Positions 17,150 to 25,731 of a DNA stretch of 64,000 nt are shown piece after piece. The stretch comes from VXRD01 sp965232265 (GTDB lineage Bacteria; Latescibacterota; UBA2968). The notes under the pieces were generated by a model. That model did no database searches, was not told the DNA's origin, and worked only from the letters and a program-made list of their open reading frames with translations. Within the stretch, counting starts at the first letter, position 1. The number at the start of each line of letters is the position of its first letter. The position numbers and the translations under genes are program-made. The stretch is taken from assembly GCA_965232265.1 (NCBI GenBank), contig CBDDPH010000002.1, positions 3,100,001 to 3,164,000 of the forward strand. Direction: 5' to 3'.

Positions 17150-17956
17150 TTAATGATTGATCTGCGAAGAGGTCTTTAGCACAAAGACTTCTTCCAAATT
17201 GTGGAAATTTACGCCCGGCGCCAGAATAACCTCTCGAAACAACCCCTCTGCTTCATCCCCTACTTTGACGACCTGCCCCACGTACAGTCCTTTTGGAAAG
17301 AGTTCGCCCAAACCGGATGACACGATCAAATCTCCAACTTCAATATCCCCTCGAAGCGACACATTTTTTAAATAGAATGTGCCATCTTCAAAAGACACAA
17401 TACCATTTACGCGACTGTGTCGCTGCACCACAGCACTGACCCGACAGTTGTGATTTATGAGCAACAGGACAATAGCAGTAGAACCATGTACTTCCACGAC
17501 ACGCCCCACCAACCCATCCGCAGTCACAACAGGCATACGGGTCTGTATGCCTTCATCTGTACCGACATCTATCAATATCGTATTTGCAATTCTCGCGGGA
17601 TTGCGTGCAATCACTCGGGCGACGATATAAGATTTTTCAGTCGCTTGCCGCGGCTTGAAATCCAATAAGGCATGCAGGCGTGCATTTTCGAGTTGCGCCT
17701 CTCTGAGTTTGAGCAATTCGAGGGAAAGACGCAAATTCTGATCGCGCAAAGCATCATTTTCGTGTTGCTGCGACGCAATACCCATCGGCCAAGCAAAGAT
17801 GCGGTGCCCCACAGCTGTCAATCCAAAAACAATATTGTGTGCAAAGCGTGCCCGTATTGAGGCATCGGACAACATCAATATCAACGACGCCAAAATCGCA
17901 ACACCCAGCACAACCTCCTTACGGCGAACATACAAAAAAACACGAATTCGTTGCAT
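17150..17956 (-). CDS. mreC: Rod shape-determining protein MreC
   Basis: A 268-residue protein with one N-terminal membrane helix (VVLGVAILASLILML), then a coiled coil rich in Leu/Glu (about 65-100), then two beta-barrel modules with VVTADGLVGRV and IVSSGLGELFPKGLYVG, the standard MreC core. It scaffolds the elongasome between MreB and the periplasmic penicillin-binding proteins. It starts 2 nt after mreB. No mreD or mrdA follows; the next gene converges from the other strand, so the cluster is split relative to the common mreBCD order. Confidence 0.95.
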   Translation of the reverse strand: MQRIRVFLYVRRKEVVLGVAILASLILMLSDASIRARFAHNIVFGLTAVGHRIFAWPMGIASQQHENDALRDQNLRLSLELLKLREAQLENARLHALLDFKPRQATEKSYIVARVIARNPARIANTILIDVGTDEGIQTRMPVVTADGLVGRVVEVHGSTAIVLLLINHNCRVSAVVQRHSRVNGIVSFEDGTFYLKNVSLRGDIEVGDLIVSSGLGELFPKGLYVGQVVKVGDEAEGLFREVILAPGVNFHNLEEVFVLKTSSQINH

Positions 17957-17958
17957 TC

Positions 17959-18978
17959 CTATTCCAAAACATTCCTGTAGCCATTGACATCTGCAAGTAT
18001 TTTCCCCGTGCCTCGCACCACACAGGTCAACGGATCATCGGCTACCATAACGGGCAAACCCGTCTCACTGACCAATCGCCGATCCAGCCCGCGCAACAGT
18101 GCCCCTCCCCCCGTCAAAATGATACCATTGTCGAGAATATCGGCAGCCAATTCGGGTGGTGTATGCTCGAGTGTTCGGCGCACAGCATTAATGATTGCAT
18201 TTGTCGAACCGGCCATCGCCTCTCTGATTTCTTTCGAATGGACAGTAATAACCCGGGGAATCGCTTGCACCATCTCCAGGCCGCGACACGTATGTTGCAG
18301 TTCTTCATCGAGTCCCACGGCAGTACCAATAGCGCACTTGATTTGCTCGGCACTTCGGCTTCCCACCAGCAGATTGTGTTTGCGCTTGAGAAATTGCACA
18401 ATGACTTCTGTCAATTCATCGCCCGCTGTTTTAATTGATACGGACGTCACAATGCCAGATAGTGCAATCACAGCGATCTCTGTTGTTCCGCCACCAATAT
18501 CAACGACCATAGATCCCACCGCATCTTCTATGGGCAATCCAACGCCAATCGCAGCCGCCATGGGTTCTTTGATCAAATAAACTTCGCGGGCACCTGCGCG
18601 ATCAGCAGCTTCTCTTACAGCGCGCATTTCAACAGGTGTAACACCAGAAGGCACACAAATCACAACGCGTGGCCTGACCAGCAGTTTGTTTTTTTGTACT
18701 TTGGAAATAAAAAAGCGCAGCATTTCCTCAGTGACATCAAAATCGGCGATAACGCCATCGCGGAGCGGGCGCACCACTTCTATATCCGGTTTTTCGCGTC
18801 CAAGCATTTCTTTCGCCTGAGCACCAATGGCCAGCGGCTTGCGCGTATGACGCTCAAGGGCAACAATTGAAGGTTCATTGATCACAATGCCCTGCCCCTT
18901 GACATAAACCAGTGTATTGGCAGTTCCCAGATCAATACCAATATCATTAGAAAACAAGTTCGAAAACCAAAAAGCCAT
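17959..18978 (-). CDS. mreB: Rod shape-determining protein MreB
   Basis: The 339-residue actin homologue polymerises under the inner membrane and guides lateral wall synthesis. Visible motifs are the phosphate-1 loop GIDLGTANTLVY, DIGGGTTEIAV (phosphate 2) and LTGGGALLRGLD (adenosine loop). An N-terminal amphipathic segment (MAFWFSNLF) would bind the membrane. An open frame continues upstream of 18978, but MAFWF is the start conserved in the family, so the upstream part is leader. A strong promoter lies about 180 nt upstream, giving a long 5' untranslated region. Confidence 0.95.
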   Translation of the reverse strand: MAFWFSNLFSNDIGIDLGTANTLVYVKGQGIVINEPSIVALERHTRKPLAIGAQAKEMLGREKPDIEVVRPLRDGVIADFDVTEEMLRFFISKVQKNKLLVRPRVVICVPSGVTPVEMRAVREAADRAGAREVYLIKEPMAAAIGVGLPIEDAVGSMVVDIGGGTTEIAVIALSGIVTSVSIKTAGDELTEVIVQFLKRKHNLLVGSRSAEQIKCAIGTAVGLDEELQHTCRGLEMVQAIPRVITVHSKEIREAMAGSTNAIINAVRRTLEHTPPELAADILDNGIILTGGGALLRGLDRRLVSETGLPVMVADDPLTCVVRGTGKILADVNGYRNVLE

Positions 18979-19161
18979 AGCTAAAATATCTCCCACCGGA
19001 ACCGATAAAACGAACAACAATCCGGCAAAATTAGTTAAAAAAATGATTTGTATTTCTCGGTATTCACAACTGCCTGCCGGAAAAACGTTGAATGGCAGCG
19101 AGAAGAAGACTTCTGAATAGGGGAAATTAACAGAAGTGACGAAAAGAGGAGAAGATACAGA

Positions 19162-19190
19162 ATAATAAATACTTATAAAAATAAAGTCAA
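19162..19190 (-). promoter_or_regulatory. Promoter of mreBC
   Basis: Minus strand TTGACT (19190-19185), 17-nt spacer, TATTAT (19167-19162). It predicts a leader of roughly 175 nt before mreB. Apart from this, the 318 bp between mreB and galU hold two TTGACA boxes in the plus direction (19225 and 19269) without a convincing -10. Confidence 0.7.
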
Positions 19191-19296
19191 GCAACGTAAA
19201 ACAACACAATATGGGAAAATATCCTTGACATTTCTTTCTGGCAATCTGAAATTTGTCATATAGGTCGTTTGACAAATCTCGATATTGGAGGTCCTG

Positions 19297-20184
19297 TTGA
19301 AAATTCGGAAAGCAGTAATCCCCGCAGCGGGGCACGGCAGTCGCATGCTGCCCGCCACCAAGGCTCTGCCCAAAGAGATGATGCCCATTGTTGACAAGCC
19401 GGCGATTCAATACATCATTGAGGAACTCGTCAACTCGGGTATTGAAGACATCCTGATCATCACGGGCCGGGGAAAACGCGCAATTGAAGACCACTTTGAT
19501 CGCAACATCGAAATCGCCCATGCATTGCATGAACGCGCAGATCTAAAAATGCTCGAAACCCTCGACCGAATCGAACAACTGGCCGACATCCATTACGTGC
19601 GACAAAAAGACCAGTTAGGTACAGGACACGCCGTTCTCAAAGCCCGCAAACATATTGGCAACGAACCCTTTGCCGTTCTTTACGGCGACGACCTCGTCGT
19701 TTCAGAGCGCCCATGCATTGGGCAGATGATAGAACACTATAACAGATACAGCAGCTCAATCCTCGCAGTCAAAGAAGTCCCGCAAGATCGCATCAGCAGT
19801 TATGGCGTTATCAAAGGCAAACGCATAAACGATGTCTATCTCGTTGAAGGGCTTGTTGAAAAACCCGATCCTGCAAAAGCACCATCAAATCTCGCAACTC
19901 TTGGGCGCTATATCTTTGAGCCCGAAATTTTTGACTTCCTCGAACAGATCGAACCCGCCGAAAATGGTGAATATCAGCTCACCGACGCCATCGAATTGAT
20001 GAGCCAATCTCGAGCGGTGTACGCATGCGCCATTGAAGGGGAGTGGCATACGGTGGGCGATCTCCTCTCCTATCTCAAAACCTCCGTGGCCTTTTCCCTC
20101 ACCCATCCGGCCATCGCCCATGATTTTCACAAATACCTCCGAGAACTCATCCCACTGCTCGAAGAAGAAAAGGAATCATTATAG
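19297..20184 (+). CDS. galU: UTP-glucose-1-phosphate uridylyltransferase
   Basis: A 295-residue nucleotidyltransferase that makes UDP-glucose for glycans. The signature AAGHGSRMLPATKALPKEM is at the N-terminus, EDHFD follows the substrate loop, and the metal Asp is in LYGDDLV. Late GEWHTVGDLLSYLK matches the GalU C-terminus. The start is TTG at 19297, with GGAGG 5 nt upstream; no ATG is available at this point, and a TTG at 19285 would place the ribosome site inside the gene. It overlaps the converging DUF402 gene by 6 nt. Confidence 0.93.
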   Translation: MKIRKAVIPAAGHGSRMLPATKALPKEMMPIVDKPAIQYIIEELVNSGIEDILIITGRGKRAIEDHFDRNIEIAHALHERADLKMLETLDRIEQLADIHYVRQKDQLGTGHAVLKARKHIGNEPFAVLYGDDLVVSERPCIGQMIEHYNRYSSSILAVKEVPQDRISSYGVIKGKRINDVYLVEGLVEKPDPAKAPSNLATLGRYIFEPEIFDFLEQIEPAENGEYQLTDAIELMSQSRAVYACAIEGEWHTVGDLLSYLKTSVAFSLTHPAIAHDFHKYLRELIPLLEEEKESL

Positions 20185-20658
20185 GTCGCTCAAAAGCGCG
20201 TCCATCTCGCGCACTAGTCCGGGCCAGTGTGTCACAATCCGTTTCTCTTCAGCCGTTATGGTTTTCAGGTCGGCTTCACACAGTTTCCCTTCCCTGTAAC
20301 ACCCATCCACATCCTCTCGATCTAACACCTCGACAACACCATCTGAACCTATCCATATATCCAAAAGCAGATCCAGATAACTGACCCGGCGTTCTTCCAC
20401 CTGCACATCTCGACAAATATGAAACAAATGCCCCATCAGATCACCTGAAGGGGCACACATTCGCCACAGAACATGCCCGACATCCGCATGGTAAAACGCC
20501 AGCGTTTGAGAACCAGCAGGCAGGAGCGCGCCGGCGACTTCCCATGGGCGGTTTGACACATAGGATAAGACGACCCAATCTGTGCCCCGGGCGACCAAAT
20601 CGCACACATAAGTTTCATCGGGCTTGTTGAGATGGCGTTTTAATTCGCAAAACAACAC
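20179..20658 (-). CDS. DUF402 domain protein
   Basis: This 159-residue protein starts with GTG. The second half shows the DUF402 (FomD-like) pattern: YLDLLLDIWIGSDGVVEVLD with paired acidic residues that bind metal in characterised members, then a helical tail. Characterised relatives hydrolyse nucleoside diphosphates or nucleotide conjugates; the substrate here is unknown. A 51-residue membrane peptide lies 10 nt upstream. It converges with galU. Confidence 0.7.
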   Translation of the reverse strand: MLFCELKRHLNKPDETYVCDLVARGTDWVVLSYVSNRPWEVAGALLPAGSQTLAFYHADVGHVLWRMCAPSGDLMGHLFHICRDVQVEERRVSYLDLLLDIWIGSDGVVEVLDREDVDGCYREGKLCEADLKTITAEEKRIVTHWPGLVREMDALLSDL

Positions 20659-20668
20659 GATGTTGGTC

Positions 20669-20824
20669 CTACACTATGAAATAGCAGATCAAAATTGTCA
20701 AACTCGTGATCAACCAACAGATCCACTGCAGTGACCAGCCACGCTTGTCACCCAAGCCAGAAGAAACACATTGCCCGAGATAGCAACCCGTAAAAATGAC
20801 AAATAATACAATGCCCCACACCAT
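20669..20824 (-). CDS. Small hypothetical membrane protein (51 aa)
   Basis: Starting at the ATG at 20824 (AAAGGA about 7 nt upstream) it has two hydrophobic segments, VWGIVLFVIFTGCYLG and WICWLITSLTILICYFIV, separated by a short polar loop. An open frame extends 30 codons further, but that part is lysine-rich and coincides with an A/C-rich intergenic repeat, so the shorter form is preferred. It is 10 nt upstream of the DUF402 gene. No homologue is recognised. Confidence 0.45.
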   Translation of the reverse strand: MVWGIVLFVIFTGCYLGQCVSSGLGDKRGWSLQWICWLITSLTILICYFIV

Positions 20825-20875
20825 AAAAATATCCTTTTCGTAATTATTTAGGTTCTGGTAGTCGCGTAGGAGGGA

Positions 20876-20918
20876 AATCCTTCTTTTGCGATTTTTGTGC
20901 TTTTTGTGGCTCATCTCT
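20876..20918 (-). repeat. CACAAAAAGCACAAAAATCGC-type simple repeat
   Basis: On the minus strand the gap after the oxidoreductase stop holds a CACAAAAAGCACAAA-like quasi-periodic stretch of A with interspersed C/G. It resembles the other short periodic spacers of this window and is non-coding. Confidence 0.4.
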
Positions 20919-21965
20919 CTACATCAACTTGACGACCTCTTCTCGCTCTGCCGAGAGCCTGATTGCATCAATCACGCGAATGGCCTCCAGACAATCCTCT
21001 GGTTTGACCAACAATTCTTCCCTGTGTACAAGTGCCGCGCCCACATTATCGTAATACGTGCGATAGCTGCCGAATAGAGGCGACACGGGGTGCTCTACAG
21101 TTTGTCCGCGATCATTGACCACGCGCAACTGATATCGCGCAGGGTCTTCCGGAATGGGTACGCCAAAAACTCCCGACTTCATCGCCGCCTCCTGGGGATC
21201 TACGCCGTATTTTCTAAAACTTCCGAGCGCGCCGCGCACATGATAGCGCGGCTTGGCATACATCCACGCGGAGCCCAATTCGATAAAATAGCGCACCCCA
21301 TTTGCAAATCGCAGATGAATCAAAGCCAGCGCTTCAACATCGGCCTTGTCTTTGGGATAGCGATATTGCAAATCGGCAAAAACGGTTTCAACAGTTGGAC
21401 CGTAAAGTCTAAGAGCCTGATCTACCAGATGCGCTCCCCAATCGAGAACGCGTCCCCCGCCGTATTTTTTCCACGCACGCCACCCGACATGCGGGCCACC
21501 ATAAGTTGTGATATTGGACTCAATAGTATAAATATCGCCCAATATCCCTTCTGCGAGTATGTGTTGCAACGTCAAAAAATCGCCATCCCATCGCCGATTC
21601 TGATACACACTTAAAAGCACCTGATTGCGCTCAGACGCTTCAATCATAGCCAGTGCTTCAGACTCATTCAAACACATAATTTTATCTGTTACGAGATGTT
21701 TGCCCGCGTCCATTGCCCGAATCGCCATCGGCGCGTGCGTATCGTGCGGTGTCGCCAGCACGACGAGATCGATATTATCATCGTCCAATAGCGCGTCAAA
21801 AGTGCGATATGTCTCGATCTGTGGGAAATCGGCCTCTGCGTCCTGGCGCTTCTCTAATGACCGCGAACAAACCGCGTAGAGTTCGAGATCGGGTGCCATC
21901 TGAATCAATTGTGCGTGAAAGACTTTTCCACCCAAACCATAGCCCACCAGACCAACGCGAATCAT
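20919..21965 (-). CDS. Gfo/Idh/MocA family oxidoreductase
   Basis: The 348-residue protein opens with the Rossmann motif VGLVGYGLGGKVFHA and has the substrate domain with GGPHVGWRAWKKYGGGRVLDWGAHLVDQAL, including the D-x-x-x-H pair typical of the family. The usual EKP is replaced by TDKIMC; the catalytic Lys is kept but Glu and Pro are not. It resembles the YdgJ/IolU-like scyllo-inositol dehydrogenase group, by inference. GGAGG precedes the ATG. It lies downstream of the terminator of the cohesin-like gene, so it has its own transcript. Confidence 0.88.
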   Translation of the reverse strand: MIRVGLVGYGLGGKVFHAQLIQMAPDLELYAVCSRSLEKRQDAEADFPQIETYRTFDALLDDDNIDLVVLATPHDTHAPMAIRAMDAGKHLVTDKIMCLNESEALAMIEASERNQVLLSVYQNRRWDGDFLTLQHILAEGILGDIYTIESNITTYGGPHVGWRAWKKYGGGRVLDWGAHLVDQALRLYGPTVETVFADLQYRYPKDKADVEALALIHLRFANGVRYFIELGSAWMYAKPRYHVRGALGSFRKYGVDPQEAAMKSGVFGVPIPEDPARYQLRVVNDRGQTVEHPVSPLFGSYRTYYDNVGAALVHREELLVKPEDCLEAIRVIDAIRLSAEREEVVKLM

Positions 21966-21978
21966 GATACGCCCTCCA

Positions 21979-22011
21979 CAAAAAGAAAGGCCGCCTCAAA
22001 AGAAGCGGCCT
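21979..22011 (-). terminator. Rho-independent terminator
   Basis: AGGCCGC (22011-22005) pairs with GCGGCCT (21994-21988), followed by TTTCTTTTTG on the minus strand. It ends the transcript of the cohesin/FlgD-tail gene. Confidence 0.75.
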
Positions 22012-22037
22012 CGAAAAGAATTCGAATGCGCCATTAC

Positions 22038-22844
22038 TTACTTCAGCAACATCATGCGCTGAACTTGAGAAAAATCGCCCACACTCATGCGATAAATATA
22101 GATCCCACTGGCGACTTGCTTGCCAAATTCATCTGTGCCATCCCAAATGACCGAGTGAAAACCCGCATCCATTGTTTCTCGAACTAAAGTGCGAACTTCC
22201 TGCCCGAGCAAATTGTAGATCACCAGTTGGACATCACCAGCTTCGGGCAACCGATAGTCAATTGTCGTGGAGGGGTTAAAGGGATTCGGGACATTTTGCC
22301 CAAGGGCATAATCTTTGGGCATGGGTTTGAGCGCGCCAATTTCAATATTGGTAATTGCATCGATACCGCCGGCCAAATCGACCATCACACCGTCGAGAAT
22401 CTGAAAATCAGAAGCAATTGGTGTGTGTGTGGTATTAAACGTAAACTCGACCAGACCGCCATCGCCACTGACCGCTTGACCATCGACCTTCATGGCACCA
22501 ACAGCCACTTGCCCGGGCGTCTTGTTAGACGCGAGAAACAGCGCGGGTTGTCCACTGTTCACATCGAGCAAATTTTGATCGACCTGTCGCGCTTCGACAA
22601 ACTCGTACTTGGATTGATCGTACTGTAGCACAAAGCCATAACCCTTCAATTTCTGCGCGTAATTGATAGAGACTTGCAGCTTCAAAACGCCATCTTCAGC
22701 AACGATATTTTGCGTGCGTTGCAGCACCAGACCTGCCAGACTATTCTCGCCGCCCGTAAATTCAATACCCTGTGTCAAAGGTCCAGCAATGGCCGAGCCG
22801 ACCAGCCCTATCCCTAAACATGTCGCAATAATCAAACGTTTCAT
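22038..22844 (-). CDS. Secreted cohesin-like protein with FlgD-type C-terminal tail
   Basis: The 268-residue protein has a signal peptide (about 1-20, ending AIAG). Residues ~45-165 look like a cohesin-type beta sandwich: LKGYGFVLQYDQSKYEF, then LVEFTFNTT. Residues ~185-268 form the FlgD Ig-like tail with the NVPNPFNPST motif and IYIYRM end used by FCB bacteria for sorting or surface display. It is probably surface-bound or secreted and may bind partners. AGGAGG lies 7 nt before the ATG at 22844; an open frame extends ~70 codons upstream into spacer and is not used. It follows cobA-hemD by 88 nt but has its own terminator. Confidence 0.8.
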   Translation of the reverse strand: MKRLIIATCLGIGLVGSAIAGPLTQGIEFTGGENSLAGLVLQRTQNIVAEDGVLKLQVSINYAQKLKGYGFVLQYDQSKYEFVEARQVDQNLLDVNSGQPALFLASNKTPGQVAVGAMKVDGQAVSGDGGLVEFTFNTTHTPIASDFQILDGVMVDLAGGIDAITNIEIGALKPMPKDYALGQNVPNPFNPSTTIDYRLPEAGDVQLVIYNLLGQEVRTLVRETMDAGFHSVIWDGTDEFGKQVASGIYIYRMSVGDFSQVQRMMLLK

Positions 22845-22932
22845 AACGCTTCCTCCTGTAAAAAAGTGTTCACACCTCATATCTGCAAATTTACTGCTTA
22901 CCTGCCCGTATGTCAACCGCATTTTCGCCCCG

Positions 22933-24429
22933 TTATGCAAAATAGTCTGCAATCCCTCGCACAAGACCAGAAATAGATACCGATTTTTCGTCGAGTTCGA
23001 CAACCACATCAAATTCCTGTGCAACTGCGGTTTGGGCTGTGATAGGACCAATACACGCTACGGGCAATCGTCTCCAACTTTGCCGCGTATCCTTCAGCAT
23101 GGCTACCAGATTTAAGACCGTCGAAGAACTCGTAAACGCGATCAAATCAACAGCATTTCGTTTTACCGCCTGCAAAAAGTTGTCGGGCAAACGCTCGGGC
23201 ATAACCGTTTTATAGACAACAACTTCACGAACTTCACCTCCGCGTTCACGAATCCCATTGGCGAGCACATCTCGAGACTTTTCGGGACGGGGCAGCACAA
23301 AACGCTGTCCCGAAAGATCCGCACCCAAAACCGCGAGCAAGCCTTCTGACGTGCGATTCGCCGCTTCGATATCCACACTGAGATGCCACTCGCGCACCCG
23401 TGCCGATGTTGCCGCGCCAATAGTCGCAATTTTTATCCCCTCCAATGCGCGTACATCGCGGTCTTGCTTAAACAGACGTTCAAAAAAGCGATCGGTTCCG
23501 TTTGTACTCGTCAGAATAAGCCAATCAAACGCCTGAATATCTGCAATGGCATCATCGACTTCACGCCAATTTTGAGGTTCCGCAAATGCAATAGTCGGCA
23601 CCTCCAGCACTTGTGCGCCCAACGTCCGCAGCAGGTGTACCAATTCACTCGCCTGCGTACGCACCCGCGTCACAGCAATCGTTTTGCCGAACAAGGGTTT
23701 AGACGCAAACCAATCCAGATCCATCGCGGCGACCTTTCCAACGACAATGACTGCGGGGTTGGTCATCTCGACCGCGTCCATCTCTCCCAACGTCGTTCTC
23801 ACGGTCCGTTGCAATGGCAAAGACCCCCACTGTATGGCTGCAACGGGCGTTTCGGGCGGTCGTCCCCCCGCGATGAGACGGCGAGCAATTTCACTGCGTT
23901 TTTGCGTACCCATCAAAATCAGGAGCGTACCGCCCACTTGTGCCAACCCCTCCCAATCGACTTTTCCTTCCCCTTCAAGCGAAGCCGTCGTCCCCGTTAC
24001 AATCGTCACCTGTGGGGATATACCGCGATGGGTCACGGGAATACCGGCATAAGCTGGTGCTGCTATCGCACTGGTAATACCCGGCACAATCTCAAACGGA
24101 ATCTCGTGGTCCCTCAGAACCTCAGCCTCTTCTCCACCGCGCCCAAAAACAATGGGATCGCCCCCCTTTAATCGCACCACCATCAACCCTTTTCGGGCAA
24201 AATCGACCATCATCTGGTTAATCTCATCTTGCTGCACGCGCTGAAAACCTGGGCGCTTTTCCACATTGATACACGCGCATCCCCGGCGCGCTTCCTTCAA
24301 AAATTCGGGATTCGCCAACCCGTCATACAAGATCACATCGGCTTCCCGAATCAGGCGCAGGCCCTTCACAGTTATCAATTCCGGATCGCCCGGCCCGGCA
24401 CCTATGAGATATACACATCCAGTTTGCAT
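22933..24429 (-). CDS. cobA-hemD: Fused uroporphyrinogen-III C-methyltransferase / uroporphyrinogen-III synthase
   Basis: The 498-residue fusion has two enzymes. Residues 1-~245 are SUMT: VYLIGAGPGDPELIT, RLKGGDPIVFGRG and PGITSA, which methylates uroporphyrinogen III to precorrin-2. Residues ~255-498 are HemD: TIAVTRVRTQASELVHLLRT, LTSTNGTDRFF and ATIG, which cyclises hydroxymethylbilane to uroporphyrinogen III. The fusion is common in anaerobic and FCB lineages. It is the last tetrapyrrole gene of the run, 9 nt after the heparinase-like gene. No hemB or hemE is in the window. Confidence 0.93.
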   Translation of the reverse strand: MQTGCVYLIGAGPGDPELITVKGLRLIREADVILYDGLANPEFLKEARRGCACINVEKRPGFQRVQQDEINQMMVDFARKGLMVVRLKGGDPIVFGRGGEEAEVLRDHEIPFEIVPGITSAIAAPAYAGIPVTHRGISPQVTIVTGTTASLEGEGKVDWEGLAQVGGTLLILMGTQKRSEIARRLIAGGRPPETPVAAIQWGSLPLQRTVRTTLGEMDAVEMTNPAVIVVGKVAAMDLDWFASKPLFGKTIAVTRVRTQASELVHLLRTLGAQVLEVPTIAFAEPQNWREVDDAIADIQAFDWLILTSTNGTDRFFERLFKQDRDVRALEGIKIATIGAATSARVREWHLSVDIEAANRTSEGLLAVLGADLSGQRFVLPRPEKSRDVLANGIRERGGEVREVVVYKTVMPERLPDNFLQAVKRNAVDLIAFTSSSTVLNLVAMLKDTRQSWRRLPVACIGPITAQTAVAQEFDVVVELDEKSVSISGLVRGIADYFA

Positions 24430-24438
24430 GAATAGCTC

Positions 24439-25731
24439 TCAGCTCAGAACAATGCGCTCTGTTTTTCCCCACGTAGTGACGGTGGCCTCAATCCCGCCGT
24501 CAATCACCTCGCCTTGAACCGCTCCGTCTTGACATGCCCCTGAGACCATCAACACCAGAAACCGCGCCTGCGTACCAGCACCGATCTCCTGCACGAACCG
24601 GACGTGGCAGACCTGCGCCTTTTGTGCCGACATATCTGGCCGATACGTCAACGGCACCATGCTCGGTCCCCAACCGATCTCCACATCACAAATTGCGTCC
24701 GACCACGCGGGTGCCAACCTGATGCCCGGATCACCGGTGCTTACAACCGTGCGATTTTCCACCTCGCGCAACTCGTCTGGGCAACGCAACGTCCAGCGTA
24801 GCGTGTGTGCAACATCACTTTCCGCGGCATCCAATAGATCGTAAATCAGAAAATATTTCCCCTTTTTCAGCAGCACCGTACGTTCGTGCCGAACCCCCTT
24901 CGAGCGCAGATATCCATCGTGGGAAATGCGTACATACGTCTCATCTGCAGCATTCCATTCCGGGAGCAACGCTCCGACACCGCCCATTCCGCCACTGCCC
25001 GAAGCAATGAAATTTAGCTGTTGCTGCCACGCCACTGCGGTCTGTGAAGCCACCTGCCCATGCAGATGCCGCGCCAGGCGCCAGATCAGGATAGACGTTG
25101 CCCTGCAATCTGCCACCGTCCACTCTGGATGGGCGCGCAACGCGTACAGTGCCTCGCCCAGCGCCTTCAGCTTCAACCCTACGGCCAGCGTATTCCAAAC
25201 CACATAAATCCCACCAGCCTTCGCCCCGCGATTCAACACCATCGCCTCGTCGCGAATATCATCCATCTGGTCGAGATAGCTCCGCACGCAGTCCGCAACC
25301 GCCCGCACATATTTCCCCTCGCCGGTCAACATCGCCGCCCTGATCAACCATCTGAGAAAAAACATATAATGCAACCCACCCCAGTTCATCGTCCGATCCG
25401 GATTCGCGCTCCAATCCAGCCCGCCCCCTGGTACATAAGGCACCGTAGATTCCCCATACACCATTTTCCCATCAATCAGCCGATCCGACTCCTCAATCCA
25501 GACCCGTGCCAATCGCGGCCAGTGCGTTCGCATGGCGTCACCGAACCGTTCCGAATCGAAATGCCACGTCGGTTGCGCTCTGCCTGCCAGATAGGCATGC
25601 CACGCGCCCCAGGCGGATGCCTCGCTTTTTGGATCCGACACATCATCCGGCAGCACCAGCCCCGAAACGCCGCGTTTCACCTGCCCCCAGAATGCCCCTG
25701 CCTCGTAAACGGGCGGTTCAAATTCGCTCAC
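24439..25731 (-). CDS. Shortened heparinase II/III-like protein inside the heme operon
   Basis: Starting at a GTG at 25731 (GGGAGG 5 nt upstream; the GTGA overlaps the hemC stop) it has 430 residues. The first ~230 residues are helical and resemble the (alpha/alpha) barrel of heparinase II/III-type lyases (LDWSANPDRTMNWGGLHYMFFLRWL). From ~255 a beta-sandwich-like region follows (YLRSKGVRHERTVLLKKGKYFLIYDLLD). Typical members are 600 residues or more; the middle seems missing and the catalytic centre could not be identified. No signal peptide is seen. It sits between hemC and cobA-hemD where it has no known role. The sequence looks richer in G+C than its neighbours. Family call is tentative. 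Confidence 0.55.
   Translation of the reverse strand: MSEFEPPVYEAGAFWGQVKRGVSGLVLPDDVSDPKSEASAWGAWHAYLAGRAQPTWHFDSERFGDAMRTHWPRLARVWIEESDRLIDGKMVYGESTVPYVPGGGLDWSANPDRTMNWGGLHYMFFLRWLIRAAMLTGEGKYVRAVADCVRSYLDQMDDIRDEAMVLNRGAKAGGIYVVWNTLAVGLKLKALGEALYALRAHPEWTVADCRATSILIWRLARHLHGQVASQTAVAWQQQLNFIASGSGGMGGVGALLPEWNAADETYVRISHDGYLRSKGVRHERTVLLKKGKYFLIYDLLDAAESDVAHTLRWTLRCPDELREVENRTVVSTGDPGIRLAPAWSDAICDVEIGWGPSMVPLTYRPDMSAQKAQVCHVRFVQEIGAGTQARFLVLMVSGACQDGAVQGEVIDGGIEATVTTWGKTERIVLS

Noticed and set aside
18979..19530. N-terminal extension of MreB
   Set aside because: The family start MAFWF is at 18978; the upstream codons run through the leader, the promoter and the opposite galU gene.
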